64,000 nt of DNA from positions 13,238-77,237 of the forward strand of contig DAISXY010000019.1 in assembly GCA_036825615.1 (NCBI GenBank), written 5' to 3'. Shown one piece after another: positions 7,997-17,162 of the stretch. A program made the translations under genes and the position numbers. Numbering within the stretch: position 1 is the first letter of the stretch; each line of letters starts with the position of its first letter. Source of the DNA: JAICXG01 sp036825615 (lineage in GTDB: Bacteria; Verrucomicrobiota; Verrucomicrobiia; Chthoniobacterales; UBA10450). The notes under the pieces are model-generated. The model made no database searches and was not told the origin of the DNA. It saw only the letters and a program-made list of their open reading frames with translations.

Positions 7997-8703
7997 TTCT
8001 TGGCTGGCTCCGTTTTTTGCGTCAACTGCGCCTGTTGATCCGGCGGAACGTCGGCGGTGGTCGCGTGCTGGCTTCGTTGCAAAGCGCGCAGATAGCAGAT
8101 GATCGCCCAGCGGTCGGGCACCGTGACGCGCGGGCCGTAGGCCATCATCGTGTTTTTGCCGTGCGTGATGGTGTTGAAGATTTCGCCATCCGCCATCTTA
8201 CGAATCCGGTCGTCCTGCAGACTAATCACGGTCGCGAGGCCGTATTGTTTCACAATTCCGTCGCCGGCGGCGAGCGGTCCATGGCAGATCGCACAGTTGA
8301 TATTGAAGCGCTGCTGCCCCCGCTGCATGAGATAGGGAGTGACCTTGATCGGGATCCCCGTGCCCCAGTTCGCGCCCATCTTGCCGGTGTTGTAGTAATC
8401 GGTCCCGGCGGTGAAATTGTTCAGGACGTGCAGCGGGCGATCGGTATTCTCGTCCACCGTCCGCGCTTCCCGATTAAAAGCCGGCATTGCGAAACCAAGT
8501 GGGACCGTGCCTTCGACCGGCAGGCGGGGTCCGCGCTGGTCGGCGAAAAAATCGAGCTCGGCCTGGGCACGCACCTTCGGTTGCCGCACCATGTCGGGAA
8601 AAATTTCGATCTCGGGTTGTGAGCTTTTTTGCCCGCGAAAACCAAAGACCGCCACCCACGCGATCACGACCAGAGCAAAGACGAGGAAGAAAGCGCGCAG
8701 CAT
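7993..8703 (-). CDS. actE: alternative complex III monoheme cytochrome c subunit ActE
   Basis: A 236-aa protein with an N-terminal membrane anchor or lipoprotein-like segment (LRAFFLVFALVVIAWVAVFG), followed by a periplasmic cytochrome c domain with one heme site, CAICH, in the context INCAICHGPLAAGDG. A later Met-containing segment (NTMMAYGPRV) is a candidate for the sixth ligand. ActE passes electrons out of the multiheme ActA toward soluble or membrane acceptors. The order actD-actE-actF and the ATGA overlap with actF support the assignment. The gap to actD is five bases. Confidence 0.9.
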   Translation of the reverse strand: MLRAFFLVFALVVIAWVAVFGFRGQKSSQPEIEIFPDMVRQPKVRAQAELDFFADQRGPRLPVEGTVPLGFAMPAFNREARTVDENTDRPLHVLNNFTAGTDYYNTGKMGANWGTGIPIKVTPYLMQRGQQRFNINCAICHGPLAAGDGIVKQYGLATVISLQDDRIRKMADGEIFNTITHGKNTMMAYGPRVTVPDRWAIICYLRALQRSQHATTADVPPDQQAQLTQKTEPAKK

Positions 8704-8708
8704 AACCG

Positions 8709-9263
8709 TTATTCCTCGTGCACCACGGTGATGTTTTCGCCGCCGGTTCGCTCCAGCAGCGCCGCCACTTCCGTCTCGGCGAAGCGCGGATCGCGCGCCT
8801 CGATGACAAGGAAGAAGCCGTCATTTGTCACGCGCTTGAAGCGGTTCCAGTTGAACATCGGGTGATTCCACCGCGGCAGGAAACCCATCACCTGCCAGGC
8901 AAAAAATGCCGCAAAAGCCGAGAACAAGATCGTGAGCTCAAACATGATCGGGAAGAACGCCGGCACCGTCCAGAAGTTGTAGGGCTTGCCGTGGACAATG
9001 AGCGGAAAGAGGTAGGAGGAAGGCCCGAACTCAAGCACGCATGCCGTCAACAGCCCGGTAATGCCGCCAACGAGCACGACCGCGCTCAGCCATGATTTGC
9101 CGAGCCCCATCGCGTGGTCCATCCCGTGAATCGGGAAAGGCGAAAAGACATCCCAGCGTTTGTAACCGGCATCGCGGACCTGCTGTGCCGCTTCGTACAA
9201 AGCTGATGCGCTCGGGTATTCCGCCGCGATCCCGTAAACCCGATGACCGTACGGCGTCATCAT
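8709..9263 (-). CDS. actD: alternative complex III subunit ActD (DUF3341)
   Basis: A 184-aa DUF3341 protein. An N-terminal soluble region (YGIAAEYPSASALYEAAQQV, then GYKRWDVFSPFPIHGMD) precedes two membrane helices (SWLSAVVLVGGITGLLTACV and FELTILFSAFAAFFAWQVM), and the C-terminus carries a short soluble tail. This matches ActD, a structural subunit that wraps the ActC membrane core. The ATG overlaps the actC stop (ATGA at 9260-9263). No redox-centre ligands are expected or seen. Confidence 0.92.
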   Translation of the reverse strand: MMTPYGHRVYGIAAEYPSASALYEAAQQVRDAGYKRWDVFSPFPIHGMDHAMGLGKSWLSAVVLVGGITGLLTACVLEFGPSSYLFPLIVHGKPYNFWTVPAFFPIMFELTILFSAFAAFFAWQVMGFLPRWNHPMFNWNRFKRVTNDGFFLVIEARDPRFAETEVAALLERTGGENITVVHEE

Positions 9264-10723
9264 GTCCGTTCCATGCCTCCTGCTTGAACCGGATGATGTT
9301 CCTTCGGCGTCGCATGATGCGGGTCGGCTTCAGGCAAAACGATCTTCACCTCCGACATCGCGATCATCGGAAGGAAGCGAATGAAGATGAGGAAGAGTGA
9401 AGTGAAGATCCCGAGCGTGCCGATAAAGGTCCAGATATCCACCCACGTCGGAATGAAGAGGCCCCACGACGAGGGCAGGAAATCGCGATGCAGACCGCCG
9501 ACGATGATGATGAAACGCTCGAACCACATCCCGGCGTTGACGCACATGCAGACGAAATAGACGACAAAGATGTTGCGCCGGCACCAGCGGAACCAGAAGA
9601 GCTGGGGCGAAAGGCAGTTGCAGAAGAGCATGCCGACCCACCAGTACCACCAGTAGGGACCGAAGATGCGGTTCCAAAAGGCGAACCGCTCATACTGATT
9701 ACCGCTGTACCAGGCGATAAAGAATTCCATCGAGTAGGCGTAGGCGACGAACGATCCGGTGAGCAGAATGATCTTCGCCATCTTGTCGATGTGCTGCGGC
9801 GTGATGATGTCCTGCAATTTGAAAATCGCGCGTGCCGGAATCATCAAAGTCAGCACCATCGCAAAGCCGCCGAAGATCGCGCCGGCGACGAAATAGGGCG
9901 GGAAGATCGAGGTGTGCCAGGTCGGAATGACAGAGGTCGCGAAGTCGAAGGAGACGACGCTATGCACGGAAAGCACAAGCGGCGTGGAAAGACCCGCGAG
10001 AAGCAGATACGCCATCTCGTAATGGCGCCAGTTGCGGTTCGATCCGCGCCAGCCGAGGGCGAAAATTCCGTAGAGCAATCTCCTGATCTTGGAAACCGCC
10101 CGGTCGCGCAGGGTCGCGAGATCCGGCACGAGCCCGGTGTACCAGAAGAGAACCGAAACGGTGAAATAGGTCGAGACCGCAAAGACGTCCCAGAGCAGCG
10201 GGCTGCGGAAATTCGGCCAGACCGCGTATTGTGTCGGCACCGGCGCAAGGAACCACACCATCCAGACGCGCCCCACGTGCACGCCCGGGAAAATCGCGGC
10301 GCAAATCACCGCGAAGAGGGTCATCGCCTCGGCCGAGCGGTTGATTGAGGTGCGCCATTTTTGCCGCAACAGATACAGGATCGCGGAAATCAGGGTGCCG
10401 GCATGACCGATACCGATCCAGAAAACGAAGTTGGTGATATCCCAGGCCCAGCCGACTGGGTTGTTTAAACCCCAGACGCCGACGCCGGTGGAAATCTGAT
10501 AGCCAAGACAAAGCAAGCCGAAGGCGGCAATACCGCCCGTGATCGCAAACGAGACCCACCACCAGCGCGGAGTCGGTCCTTCCACCGCGCTCGCGATCCG
10601 GTTGGTGACCCAGTTGAAGTTGCGCCGGTTCAAGACCAGCGGCACACGATCCAGCTTCGGCTCAACCCCTGAGGAAGCCTCGCCCGCGATAACATCAAGT
10701 ACGGTTGTCTGCTCTTCTTCCAT
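9260..10723 (-). CDS. actC: alternative complex III membrane subunit ActC (NrfD/PsrC family)
   Basis: A 487-aa polytopic membrane protein of the NrfD/PsrC family with about ten helices. In alternative complex III this subunit binds quinol next to the iron-sulfur domain of ActB. The helix IGHAGTLISAILYLLRQKWR carries the HAGT segment typical of ActC, and INRSAEAMTLFAV follows as in relatives. The ATG overlaps the actB stop as TAATG. The soluble tails are short. The gene contains no copy of the octamer found elsewhere. Length, order and motifs agree, so the assignment is firm. Confidence 0.93.
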   Translation of the reverse strand: MEEEQTTVLDVIAGEASSGVEPKLDRVPLVLNRRNFNWVTNRIASAVEGPTPRWWWVSFAITGGIAAFGLLCLGYQISTGVGVWGLNNPVGWAWDITNFVFWIGIGHAGTLISAILYLLRQKWRTSINRSAEAMTLFAVICAAIFPGVHVGRVWMVWFLAPVPTQYAVWPNFRSPLLWDVFAVSTYFTVSVLFWYTGLVPDLATLRDRAVSKIRRLLYGIFALGWRGSNRNWRHYEMAYLLLAGLSTPLVLSVHSVVSFDFATSVIPTWHTSIFPPYFVAGAIFGGFAMVLTLMIPARAIFKLQDIITPQHIDKMAKIILLTGSFVAYAYSMEFFIAWYSGNQYERFAFWNRIFGPYWWYWWVGMLFCNCLSPQLFWFRWCRRNIFVVYFVCMCVNAGMWFERFIIIVGGLHRDFLPSSWGLFIPTWVDIWTFIGTLGIFTSLFLIFIRFLPMIAMSEVKIVLPEADPHHATPKEHHPVQAGGMERT

Positions 10724-13700
10724 TATGGTTTGCCACCCGCGGCAGGCGTTTCTGGCACCGGGTTCGCCCGCTTTTTGGGCTCAGTCTCAGGCCCACCCAA
10801 CTCCTCAGCGGTAATCTTGTTCTCTTCCTCCTGGCCGAGGCTCGCAACTCCGATCTGAGCTGCATCCGGCATCTTCGGATTTGGATTGCGAATGCGCGCC
10901 AAATAACTCGTCCGCGTTTTCACATTCAAATACTCGAGCAGCCGGTAATTGCGGTTTTGCGCTTTGATCTTCGAGACCCGGGTCTCGGGATCGGCAATAT
11001 CTCCAAACACAATCGCGTCCGAAGGACAAGCCTGCGCGCATGCCGTCGTGAAGGAATCGCGCGGAATAAGCGTCTGGTCCGAAGCCCCGGCCCGAACGTG
11101 GGCCGCGATCTTGGCCTCTTCGATCCGCTGCAGGCAGAAGGTGCACTTCTCCATCACGCCGCGCATGCGCACCGTGACGTTCGGATTCTTCTGCATCTTG
11201 ATCGTGTCGGCCGCCTCCTTCGTTGTGAGCGGGCCGAGGTACTCCTGATAGACCGAGAAAAATCCGACCTTGGTCTTGCCAATCGGCCGCTGCGTGTAGT
11301 CGAAGAAATTAAAACGTCGCACCTTGAACGGACAGTTATTCAGGCAGTAGCGGGTGCCGACGCAGCGGTTATAAACCATGACATTGAGCCCGTCCTCGCT
11401 GTGAACGGTCGCGTTCACCGGGCAAACCGTTTCGCACGGCGCGTTCTCGCAGTGCTGACACATCATCGGCTCATGTACGATTTCGGGGTTTTGCGGATAC
11501 TGCCCGTAATCCTGGTTGTACGGTTTGGCGCTCGCGAAATAACGGTCGATCCGGATCCAGTGCATCATCCGGCCGTGCTGGACCTGGAGCTTGCCAACGA
11601 TCGGGATGTTGTTTTCCGCCTGACAGGCAGTCACGCACGCGCTGCATCCGGTACAGGTGCTGAGGTCAACCACCATTCCCCATTGCTGGGGCGCATCGAG
11701 TTTCGGATGGGTGTAAATCGTCGGCAGCTGCTGCGGCAATTCCTTGTCCTCAGCGACCTTCTTTACGAAGTCGGGATCTTCCCGGTAGCCCTCGAGCGTC
11801 GCTTCCCGCACCAGCCCGCGACCTTCGATCGACCAATGCTCCTGCACCGTGGCAAGCGCGTAGCTTCCGCCGGCCTTGCTCACTTTCACGCTCTGGATCG
11901 CCTTGCCGTCAGCGACGATGTAATGCGGGTTCGAACTTGTGCGGAGGAGGTAACCATTGAACCCGGCCTCGTCGCCCACCGGCCCGGTAAATTTGCGCCC
12001 GTAGCCTAACGGAATCGTGATCGAGTTATCGGCGTGCCCCGGAACAATGAGCGCGGCAATTACCAATTCCCGCTCGATCGGCTTGCCATGTACATCCTTC
12101 GCTGTGTCGGTCACGGTAATCCGGATGAGATCGCCATCCTTGACCCTGAGGTGGCGCGCGTAGTCGGGACTGATCATGGCCGCGTTGTCCCAGGTCAGCC
12201 TTGTGATTGGGTCGGGCAATTCCTGGAGCCAGCCATTATTGATGTAGCGCCCATCATCCATTGCGTAGCTGGCGACGAGGACGATCTCGGGCGAATCATT
12301 CGCCGGCGGCGGCAGTAGGTTATTCCAAAGCGTATGCGCAACCCCACCGGCGGAATTGCCGTTAAACTTCGGCGGCTGATCCGTGAGCGCGATGTGCGAA
12401 GCAAAGCCGTCGTGCAGGAATTTACTCCACGCAGTTTGAAAATCCCCAGGGGGCGAAGTTGCGCGGAAGGTCTCCTGCACCAACTCCGGCCCGGTCGGTT
12501 TCTTTTGCCCGGCGACGACCGCCAACAGGTCAAGATCGGACCAACCGCCGAAAAGCGGCAGGATCATCGGCTGGATCGAAACGTAGGAACCTTGTGGTGT
12601 CAGGGCATCGCTCCACGTCTCGAGGTAATGCGCCATCGGCACGTGCCAGTGACTCGAAGCCGAGGTCGCGTCTTCATAAAACCCGAGGCGCACCACCTCT
12701 GGGACACGCTTCTGCAACTCCGGCCAGTTGATCGGCTGCCGGGTTTTGCGATCGATCGCGATCGAGCGCATTGCGTTGTAAACCGGGTCACCGCCGAGAA
12801 CGAAAAGCTGCTGAATCCGGCCCGCATCCATTTCGCTCGCCAGTTGCAAAATGCTGCTCGCGCGCTGGGTTTTTGGCATCTGCCGCAGGAGCAAAGTCTG
12901 ATCGAGATTTTTCAGCGCCGCATTAATGCCGTAGACCATCAGCTGGACAACGACCGGCTGGTGCGGCCCCGCCACCACCAGACTCGCGCCCGGTTTCGCG
13001 AGGAGTTCCTGCGCCATCTCATCGAGCCAGCGATGATCAAACTTCGCGACTTTTGACGGCGCCTTTAGCGTAATCAGCACGGAGGCGAGCCCCTGGTCTT
13101 TGGTCGCAGTCGCGATTTTTGTCGCGAGCGCGTGCGTGAAGGCCGGGATCTGGCTTGCCGGGTAACGCAGCCGGTGATCGGCCATTGCGCCGGTGAGCGT
13201 AAAACGGTTCTCCACCACGTAGAGGCGGTTCATCATGTCCTTCGCCTCTTTCACCCGCCGCCGATCGGTAAAACCACGCACCGAGGCGAGATCGCCTTCG
13301 CCGCAGTTCAGGAAATCGCTGTCGAGCGCGACCACGATGTCGGCTTTGTCGAATTGCGGGATCAGCCGCAGGTTTTCGCCAAAACTGATCTGGGTGGAGA
13401 AATGCTGCGCTTCGCTCAGGAGCGGTTCGTAAACCACCCAGCGCATCCGCGGGAACTGCTTTTGCAACTCTGCCCGGAGCCGCTCTCGCGTCGGCGAATG
13501 AGTCGCCTCGACGACAAACGCGAGGCCAGCACCGCCGTTCGCCGCCAGTCGCGGACGCAGCTCGCCGATGTATTTCTCGAACGCCGCCTGGTCCGCGAGC
13601 TTGTTCTTGTTCACGAAACGCTGCGATCGCGACGGATCATAAAGATCGAGCACCGAGGCCTGGGCGAAGGCATCGGTGGCGCCGTTGCTCTCGGGGTGCA

Positions 13701-14082
13701 TCGGGTTGCCCTCAATCTTGATCGGCCGTCCATCGACGGTCGTGACAACGAGCGGCATCGCGCCTTCACGCCGGGGCATCGCGCTCGCGTAGTAGAGGAA
13801 CTTCCCGGGGATGACCCATTCGGCGCTCTTCGTAAAGGGGACCAGATGCAGCTCCGGCTTGCGGCAGCTACTCAATCCCAGACCCGCAAGCGCCATCGAC
13901 GCGCCCATCAGTTTGAGGAAACTGCGACGCGAAACCTCATCGCCCGCGAACTCGACTGCGCCCGCGGGAAATTCGCGCTCGAGCCATTCGCGAAATTCCG
14001 GCGTGTCGCTCAGCTCGCCGAGACTGCGCCAATAGTGGCGACCGGTTTGTGCAGGTGCGGGATGTTGAACGACACGTTTCAT
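10723..14082 (-). CDS. actB: alternative complex III Mo-oxidoreductase-like/iron-sulfur subunit ActB
   Basis: A 1119-aa fusion of a molybdopterin-oxidoreductase-like domain and a four-cluster ferredoxin domain. Near residue 55 is a twin-arginine signal (SRRSFLKLMGAS) that would export it folded with its clusters. The C-terminal third has the cysteine groups CTGCSACVTAC, CQHCENAPCETVCP, CVGTRYCLNNCPF and CTFC...CAQACP, as in the NrfC/PsrB-type half of ActB. The Mo-like half in known ActB proteins has lost its cofactor; I see no reason to think otherwise here. The start at 14082 overlaps the actA stop as ATGA. The much longer open frame to 14775 lies over actA and is rejected. Confidence 0.94.
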   Translation of the reverse strand: MKRVVQHPAPAQTGRHYWRSLGELSDTPEFREWLEREFPAGAVEFAGDEVSRRSFLKLMGASMALAGLGLSSCRKPELHLVPFTKSAEWVIPGKFLYYASAMPRREGAMPLVVTTVDGRPIKIEGNPMHPESNGATDAFAQASVLDLYDPSRSQRFVNKNKLADQAAFEKYIGELRPRLAANGGAGLAFVVEATHSPTRERLRAELQKQFPRMRWVVYEPLLSEAQHFSTQISFGENLRLIPQFDKADIVVALDSDFLNCGEGDLASVRGFTDRRRVKEAKDMMNRLYVVENRFTLTGAMADHRLRYPASQIPAFTHALATKIATATKDQGLASVLITLKAPSKVAKFDHRWLDEMAQELLAKPGASLVVAGPHQPVVVQLMVYGINAALKNLDQTLLLRQMPKTQRASSILQLASEMDAGRIQQLFVLGGDPVYNAMRSIAIDRKTRQPINWPELQKRVPEVVRLGFYEDATSASSHWHVPMAHYLETWSDALTPQGSYVSIQPMILPLFGGWSDLDLLAVVAGQKKPTGPELVQETFRATSPPGDFQTAWSKFLHDGFASHIALTDQPPKFNGNSAGGVAHTLWNNLLPPPANDSPEIVLVASYAMDDGRYINNGWLQELPDPITRLTWDNAAMISPDYARHLRVKDGDLIRITVTDTAKDVHGKPIERELVIAALIVPGHADNSITIPLGYGRKFTGPVGDEAGFNGYLLRTSSNPHYIVADGKAIQSVKVSKAGGSYALATVQEHWSIEGRGLVREATLEGYREDPDFVKKVAEDKELPQQLPTIYTHPKLDAPQQWGMVVDLSTCTGCSACVTACQAENNIPIVGKLQVQHGRMMHWIRIDRYFASAKPYNQDYGQYPQNPEIVHEPMMCQHCENAPCETVCPVNATVHSEDGLNVMVYNRCVGTRYCLNNCPFKVRRFNFFDYTQRPIGKTKVGFFSVYQEYLGPLTTKEAADTIKMQKNPNVTVRMRGVMEKCTFCLQRIEEAKIAAHVRAGASDQTLIPRDSFTTACAQACPSDAIVFGDIADPETRVSKIKAQNRNYRLLEYLNVKTRTSYLARIRNPNPKMPDAAQIGVASLGQEEENKITAEELGGPETEPKKRANPVPETPAAGGKP

Positions 14083-14804
14083 CGGTGGCAGCCCTGGCAG
14101 TTGGTCGGCGGTTTGATATTCCATCGCTCCTTCAGAGTGAGGCCAATCTCCGCCTGGGTAAGATGTTGTTTCTTCGACCAATCTTCTTTCACTCCCCGGG
14201 GCTGACCGTACTTGGCGACGAAGGCCGCTGGGTTCACGTCCTCTGGTTTCCAATCCAGGTTCGTGATCTGGTCTTCGGGCCGGAGGAAATTTTCCGGCGC
14301 GCGATGGCACTCGAGGCACCACGCCATACTGAGCGGTTTCGCATCGTAGACCACCGGCATGTGGTTGATCTGACCGTGACAGGTGAAGCAGCTGATCCCG
14401 CGGTTCACATGCGCGGAGTGGTTGTAATAAGCGTAATCGGGCGTGCGATGAATCCAGACCCATGGGATCGGCTGACCGGTCGTCCAACTCGCCCGCACGG
14501 GTTCGAGTTTGGGGTTGTCCTTTTGCACCTGCGAGTGGCAGTTCATGCAAACCTGCGTGTCGGGCACGTTCGAATGCGCCGCGACCTCGACAAAGCCATG
14601 ACAGTACCGGCAATCCATTCCCAGCTGCGTCACATGAATGTCGTGTGGGAACGGCACCGGCTGGGTCGGCATGTAGCCCACGCGGGTGTATTTCGGTGTG
14701 TCGTAATACCAGGTCGCTCCAATCACCGCGCAGGAGACAACCGTCAGGCAGATCGTCAGCTTGAGCGGCAGCCAATTAGTCCAACGCGGAAAAAAATTCG
14801 CCAT
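14079..14804 (-). CDS. actA: alternative complex III pentaheme cytochrome c subunit ActA
   Basis: A 241-aa multiheme cytochrome with one N-terminal membrane anchor (LTICLTVVSCAVIGATW) and exactly five CXXCH heme sites: CRYCH, CMNCH, CFTCH, CLECH and CQGCH. Extra histidines (HDIH, HSAHVN) are candidates for distal ligands. This is the pentaheme ActA, which carries electrons on the periplasmic face of alternative complex III. It is the first gene of the 11-gene operon. The 228 bases upstream, to the end of bufC at 15033, must contain the operon promoter, though I could not pick out convincing -35 and -10 boxes. Confidence 0.95.
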   Translation of the reverse strand: MANFFPRWTNWLPLKLTICLTVVSCAVIGATWYYDTPKYTRVGYMPTQPVPFPHDIHVTQLGMDCRYCHGFVEVAAHSNVPDTQVCMNCHSQVQKDNPKLEPVRASWTTGQPIPWVWIHRTPDYAYYNHSAHVNRGISCFTCHGQINHMPVVYDAKPLSMAWCLECHRAPENFLRPEDQITNLDWKPEDVNPAAFVAKYGQPRGVKEDWSKKQHLTQAEIGLTLKERWNIKPPTNCQGCHR

Positions 14805-15032
14805 AACGAATCAGCCGAGACTAGCGCGGGCCGTCCGATGCCGCCAACTGGTAAACGCAGGAGCTGGATGGAAAAGAGTTAGCGGCTTCAGAAAAATCAA
14901 CGTGTTGTGACTAAAACGATCGCCGGGGCCGGAGCGCCAAATTCTATGAACGGCGCTTTGCTTGGCAAAAAAAATTTTGAACGCGGGCGAAAATTTTCTG
15001 TCGCGCCCCTGCGCCATTGGCGGTGCAACGCG

Positions 15033-15995
15033 CTACCGCGGCTTTGCTTTGCGGAGGCAAAACCAGCCCAGCGCCGACCAGTCGTGAAACCATTCGCGCA
15101 GCTGGCGCTCCCAGTTTCGCGCGCGCTTCGAGTGTCGCAGCCCGGCCGCGCAGGCATTCGCGACTGTGCAGCCACGGCCGAGACAAGCCAAAATCGCAAA
15201 CGCCCCCGGCTCGAGCCGCTTGTAGTAGAGCTGGTTTTCATATCGGTGCACCGCGAGATAAACGCGCTCCGGCCTGGGCAAACGGACCCGCCGCCTGCCT
15301 TTTCGTGTCGCCGGCATTGCCTCGAAGGTGTTGCTCGCTTCATCGCGCAGCACGTCGGCTTCGCGTTTCTTGACCGCGAGAAGAAATTTGTCGACGGCGT
15401 GATTCAGCTCGAGGAGCGAGAGGTAGGGCTGTAAACGCAGCCGCAGCTTGGTCGGCGGGGTGTCGAGCAGATCATCACTTGTGATTGGCGGCTCGGCCGC
15501 TTCGTCGAAGGCCAGGACCTGTGCCCATTCGAAACGCGCCATGTCGAGCGCCAGTTCTTCGTGAGGCGCGACCCAGCGCGGCTCTTCCCGAAGAAATTTC
15601 TCCAGGTCCTGACCGAGGTTGCGCAAGGTGAATGAGCGCGAGGGATACTTCGCGAGATAAGCGATCGCGAGCCGGATGAATTTCCTTGCCCCGAGGATCG
15701 CCCGCAGCCCGGGGTAATCGTCGTAAAGGCAATCAAGGAGCCGAAACCAGTAGATGCGATTATAAATTTCGAGCCGCTCGAAGGAACTGAGCCGGTCGTT
15801 AGGCGCAATGAATTCCTCCGCGACCGCGCTCGTCCGCCGGCCATCGGTCCAGCGCCGCTGCATCCGATCGTTAGGCGTGAGCGGACGAAAGATCGCGCTC
15901 GCCATGAGCGTTTGCAGCTTCTTCAGCTCGGAGTGACTGCGTGCGCCAGAGCGGCGCTCGTCAGGCTGCCGCGATTTCGAATTGTTTCTCGACAA
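15033..15995 (-). CDS. bufC: BufC/HvfC-type protein (DUF2063), bufferin maturation partner
   Basis: A 320-aa DUF2063 (HvfC/BufC N-terminal domain) protein. This family accompanies MNIO enzymes and is thought to recognise the precursor peptide and present it to the enzyme. The segment LSSFERLEIYNRIYWFRLLDCLYDDYPGL matches in spirit the family block with YRxxxxxxLxxALxxxFP. The C-terminal part is basic, with a HYENQLYYKRLEPGAFAIL strand-rich region as in BufC. The first ATG overlaps the bufB stop by 35 bases. A later ATG at 15905 would avoid overlap but would cut off the SELKKLQ helix that usually opens the family. Two octamer copies encode TPNDR and APNDR. Confidence 0.85.
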   Translation of the reverse strand: MSRNNSKSRQPDERRSGARSHSELKKLQTLMASAIFRPLTPNDRMQRRWTDGRRTSAVAEEFIAPNDRLSSFERLEIYNRIYWFRLLDCLYDDYPGLRAILGARKFIRLAIAYLAKYPSRSFTLRNLGQDLEKFLREEPRWVAPHEELALDMARFEWAQVLAFDEAAEPPITSDDLLDTPPTKLRLRLQPYLSLLELNHAVDKFLLAVKKREADVLRDEASNTFEAMPATRKGRRRVRLPRPERVYLAVHRYENQLYYKRLEPGAFAILACLGRGCTVANACAAGLRHSKRARNWERQLREWFHDWSALGWFCLRKAKPR

Positions 15996-16812
15996 ATCGG
16001 TTCGCCTTCAGCGCCTCCTTGTGAACTTCATCGAAGCTTGGGATTCGATCATCCCACTCCAGCAGTGTCGCAGTCCGGCCGACGAGCTTGATGGCGTGCC
16101 CGTACAACTTCCAAACCGGATCGAGCACTGGATGATCGTGCGTATCGAGGATGTATTTCTCAAACTTCGAATGCCCGGCGATGTGGATCTGCCCAACCCG
16201 ATCGTGCGGGATCTTGTTCAAATATTCGTAGGGATCGAAATTGTGATTCTGCGCCGAGACATAAATGTTGTTCACGTCGAGCAGAATTCCGCAGTCAGCC
16301 CGCTCCACGACTTCGGACAAGAATTCCCATTCCGCCATCTCCGAGGCGTGGAACTCGGCGTAACTGCTCACATTCTCGACGCAGATCGGCACTTCGAGAA
16401 AATCGCGCGCCGCGCGGATGTTCGCCGCGGTCGCCTTCGCCGCCGCAAAAGTGTAGGGCATCGGCAAAAGATCGTGCGTGTAACGCCCATCCACGCTCCC
16501 CCAGCAAAGATGGTCGCTCAGCCAGGGCGTGTTCGTGCGCCTAACAAGGCGCTTTAGTTTCTTCAAATGCTCGCGGTTGAGGCGATCGGCCGAGCCGAAG
16601 TACATCGCCACCCCGTGCTGGACGACGCGATACTGCTCGAGAATCTGATCGAGCACTTCGAGCGGCCGGCCGCCGTCGACCATGAAGTTTTCCGAGATGA
16701 TTTCAAACCAATCGACGACCGGTTTCTTCTCGAGGATGTGGCGATAATGCGGCACCCGCAGGCCGATGCCAATCCCGAGGTTGGTGAAATTGTTGAAGCG
16801 ATTCGCCGGCAT
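15961..16812 (-). CDS. bufB: MNIO-family (DUF692) iron enzyme, bufferin maturase BufB
   Basis: A 283-aa DUF692 protein of the multinuclear non-heme iron-dependent oxidase family, a TIM-barrel enzyme that modifies cysteines of precursor peptides. Family signatures include GIGLRVPHYRHIL at the N-terminus, FEIISENFM, HGVAMYFGS, WLSDHLCWG, ICVENVSSY, ILLDVNNIYVSA and QIHIAGHSKF. These supply the His, Glu, Asp and Asn residues expected to hold the iron atoms. It lies between the precursor gene bufA (59-base gap) and bufC (overlap), the standard bufferin order. The product is inferred to be a copper-binding modified peptide; the exact modification cannot be read from the sequence. Confidence 0.92.
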   Translation of the reverse strand: MPANRFNNFTNLGIGIGLRVPHYRHILEKKPVVDWFEIISENFMVDGGRPLEVLDQILEQYRVVQHGVAMYFGSADRLNREHLKKLKRLVRRTNTPWLSDHLCWGSVDGRYTHDLLPMPYTFAAAKATAANIRAARDFLEVPICVENVSSYAEFHASEMAEWEFLSEVVERADCGILLDVNNIYVSAQNHNFDPYEYLNKIPHDRVGQIHIAGHSKFEKYILDTHDHPVLDPVWKLYGHAIKLVGRTATLLEWDDRIPSFDEVHKEALKANRFVEKQFEIAAA

Positions 16813-16871
16813 CTCGGCTTGTCGTTACACAGGAGAAGCGGCGATCCGAATTCCCACTCGTCAGCGCGCAG

Positions 16872-17162
16872 TTATGGCGAGGGCGAAGGGCTCGCCGGCA
16901 GCAGATGACTACTGGCGCAACCGCCTTTGCCTTTGCAGGAATTTTTCCCTTTGCAGCCGTTGTCGCCGCTGTGGCAACCGCCCTTGCCTTTACAGGAGTT
17001 CTGTCCCTTGCAGGAATGAACATCCTTCTGTCCTTCGTCGGCCATCTGTTTGAGCGAGACTCCCGCCTTGCCCAGCGCCGTAGCCGCCTGTGTCGACACG
17101 GCGAACGAACCGCTCATGAGGCCGGCAATCGCCGCGCCCGCCAGAATGGATTTTGATTTCAT
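16872..17162 (-). CDS. bufA: Cys-rich bufferin precursor peptide BufA
   Basis: A 96-aa RiPP precursor. Residues 1-26 are a Sec signal peptide (KSILAGAAIAGLMSGSFAV, then an AQA-type cleavage site). The mature part has six cysteines in two tandem copies of the pattern C-K-G-x-N-S-C-K-G-K-G-G-C, separated by HSGDNG. The tail is Ser/Pro-rich. The Lys/Gly/Cys core is that of bufferin-type precursors modified by MNIO enzymes to bind copper in the periplasm. Copper-responsive sigma or repressor control is known for such operons elsewhere, but I see no operator here. It opens the bufABC operon, and the signal peptide implies the product is exported after cytoplasmic modification. Confidence 0.88.
   Translation of the reverse strand: MKSKSILAGAAIAGLMSGSFAVSTQAATALGKAGVSLKQMADEGQKDVHSCKGQNSCKGKGGCHSGDNGCKGKNSCKGKGGCASSHLLPASPSPSP

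Noticed and set aside
10705..12009. 434-aa plus-strand open frame opposite actB
   Set aside because: A shadow of the actB coding sequence in GC-rich DNA: no recognisable motifs, no ribosome-binding context, and residue composition (Arg/His-rich) typical of antisense frames.
14083..14775. In-frame extension of actB to a 1350-aa protein
   Set aside because: It lies antiparallel in frame over actA on the same strand, lacks similarity to ActB, and the ATG at 14082 overlaps the actA stop.
14811..15017. 68-aa minus-strand frame between bufC and actA
   Set aside because: No family pattern; it occupies the probable act operon promoter region, and its composition is not protein-like.
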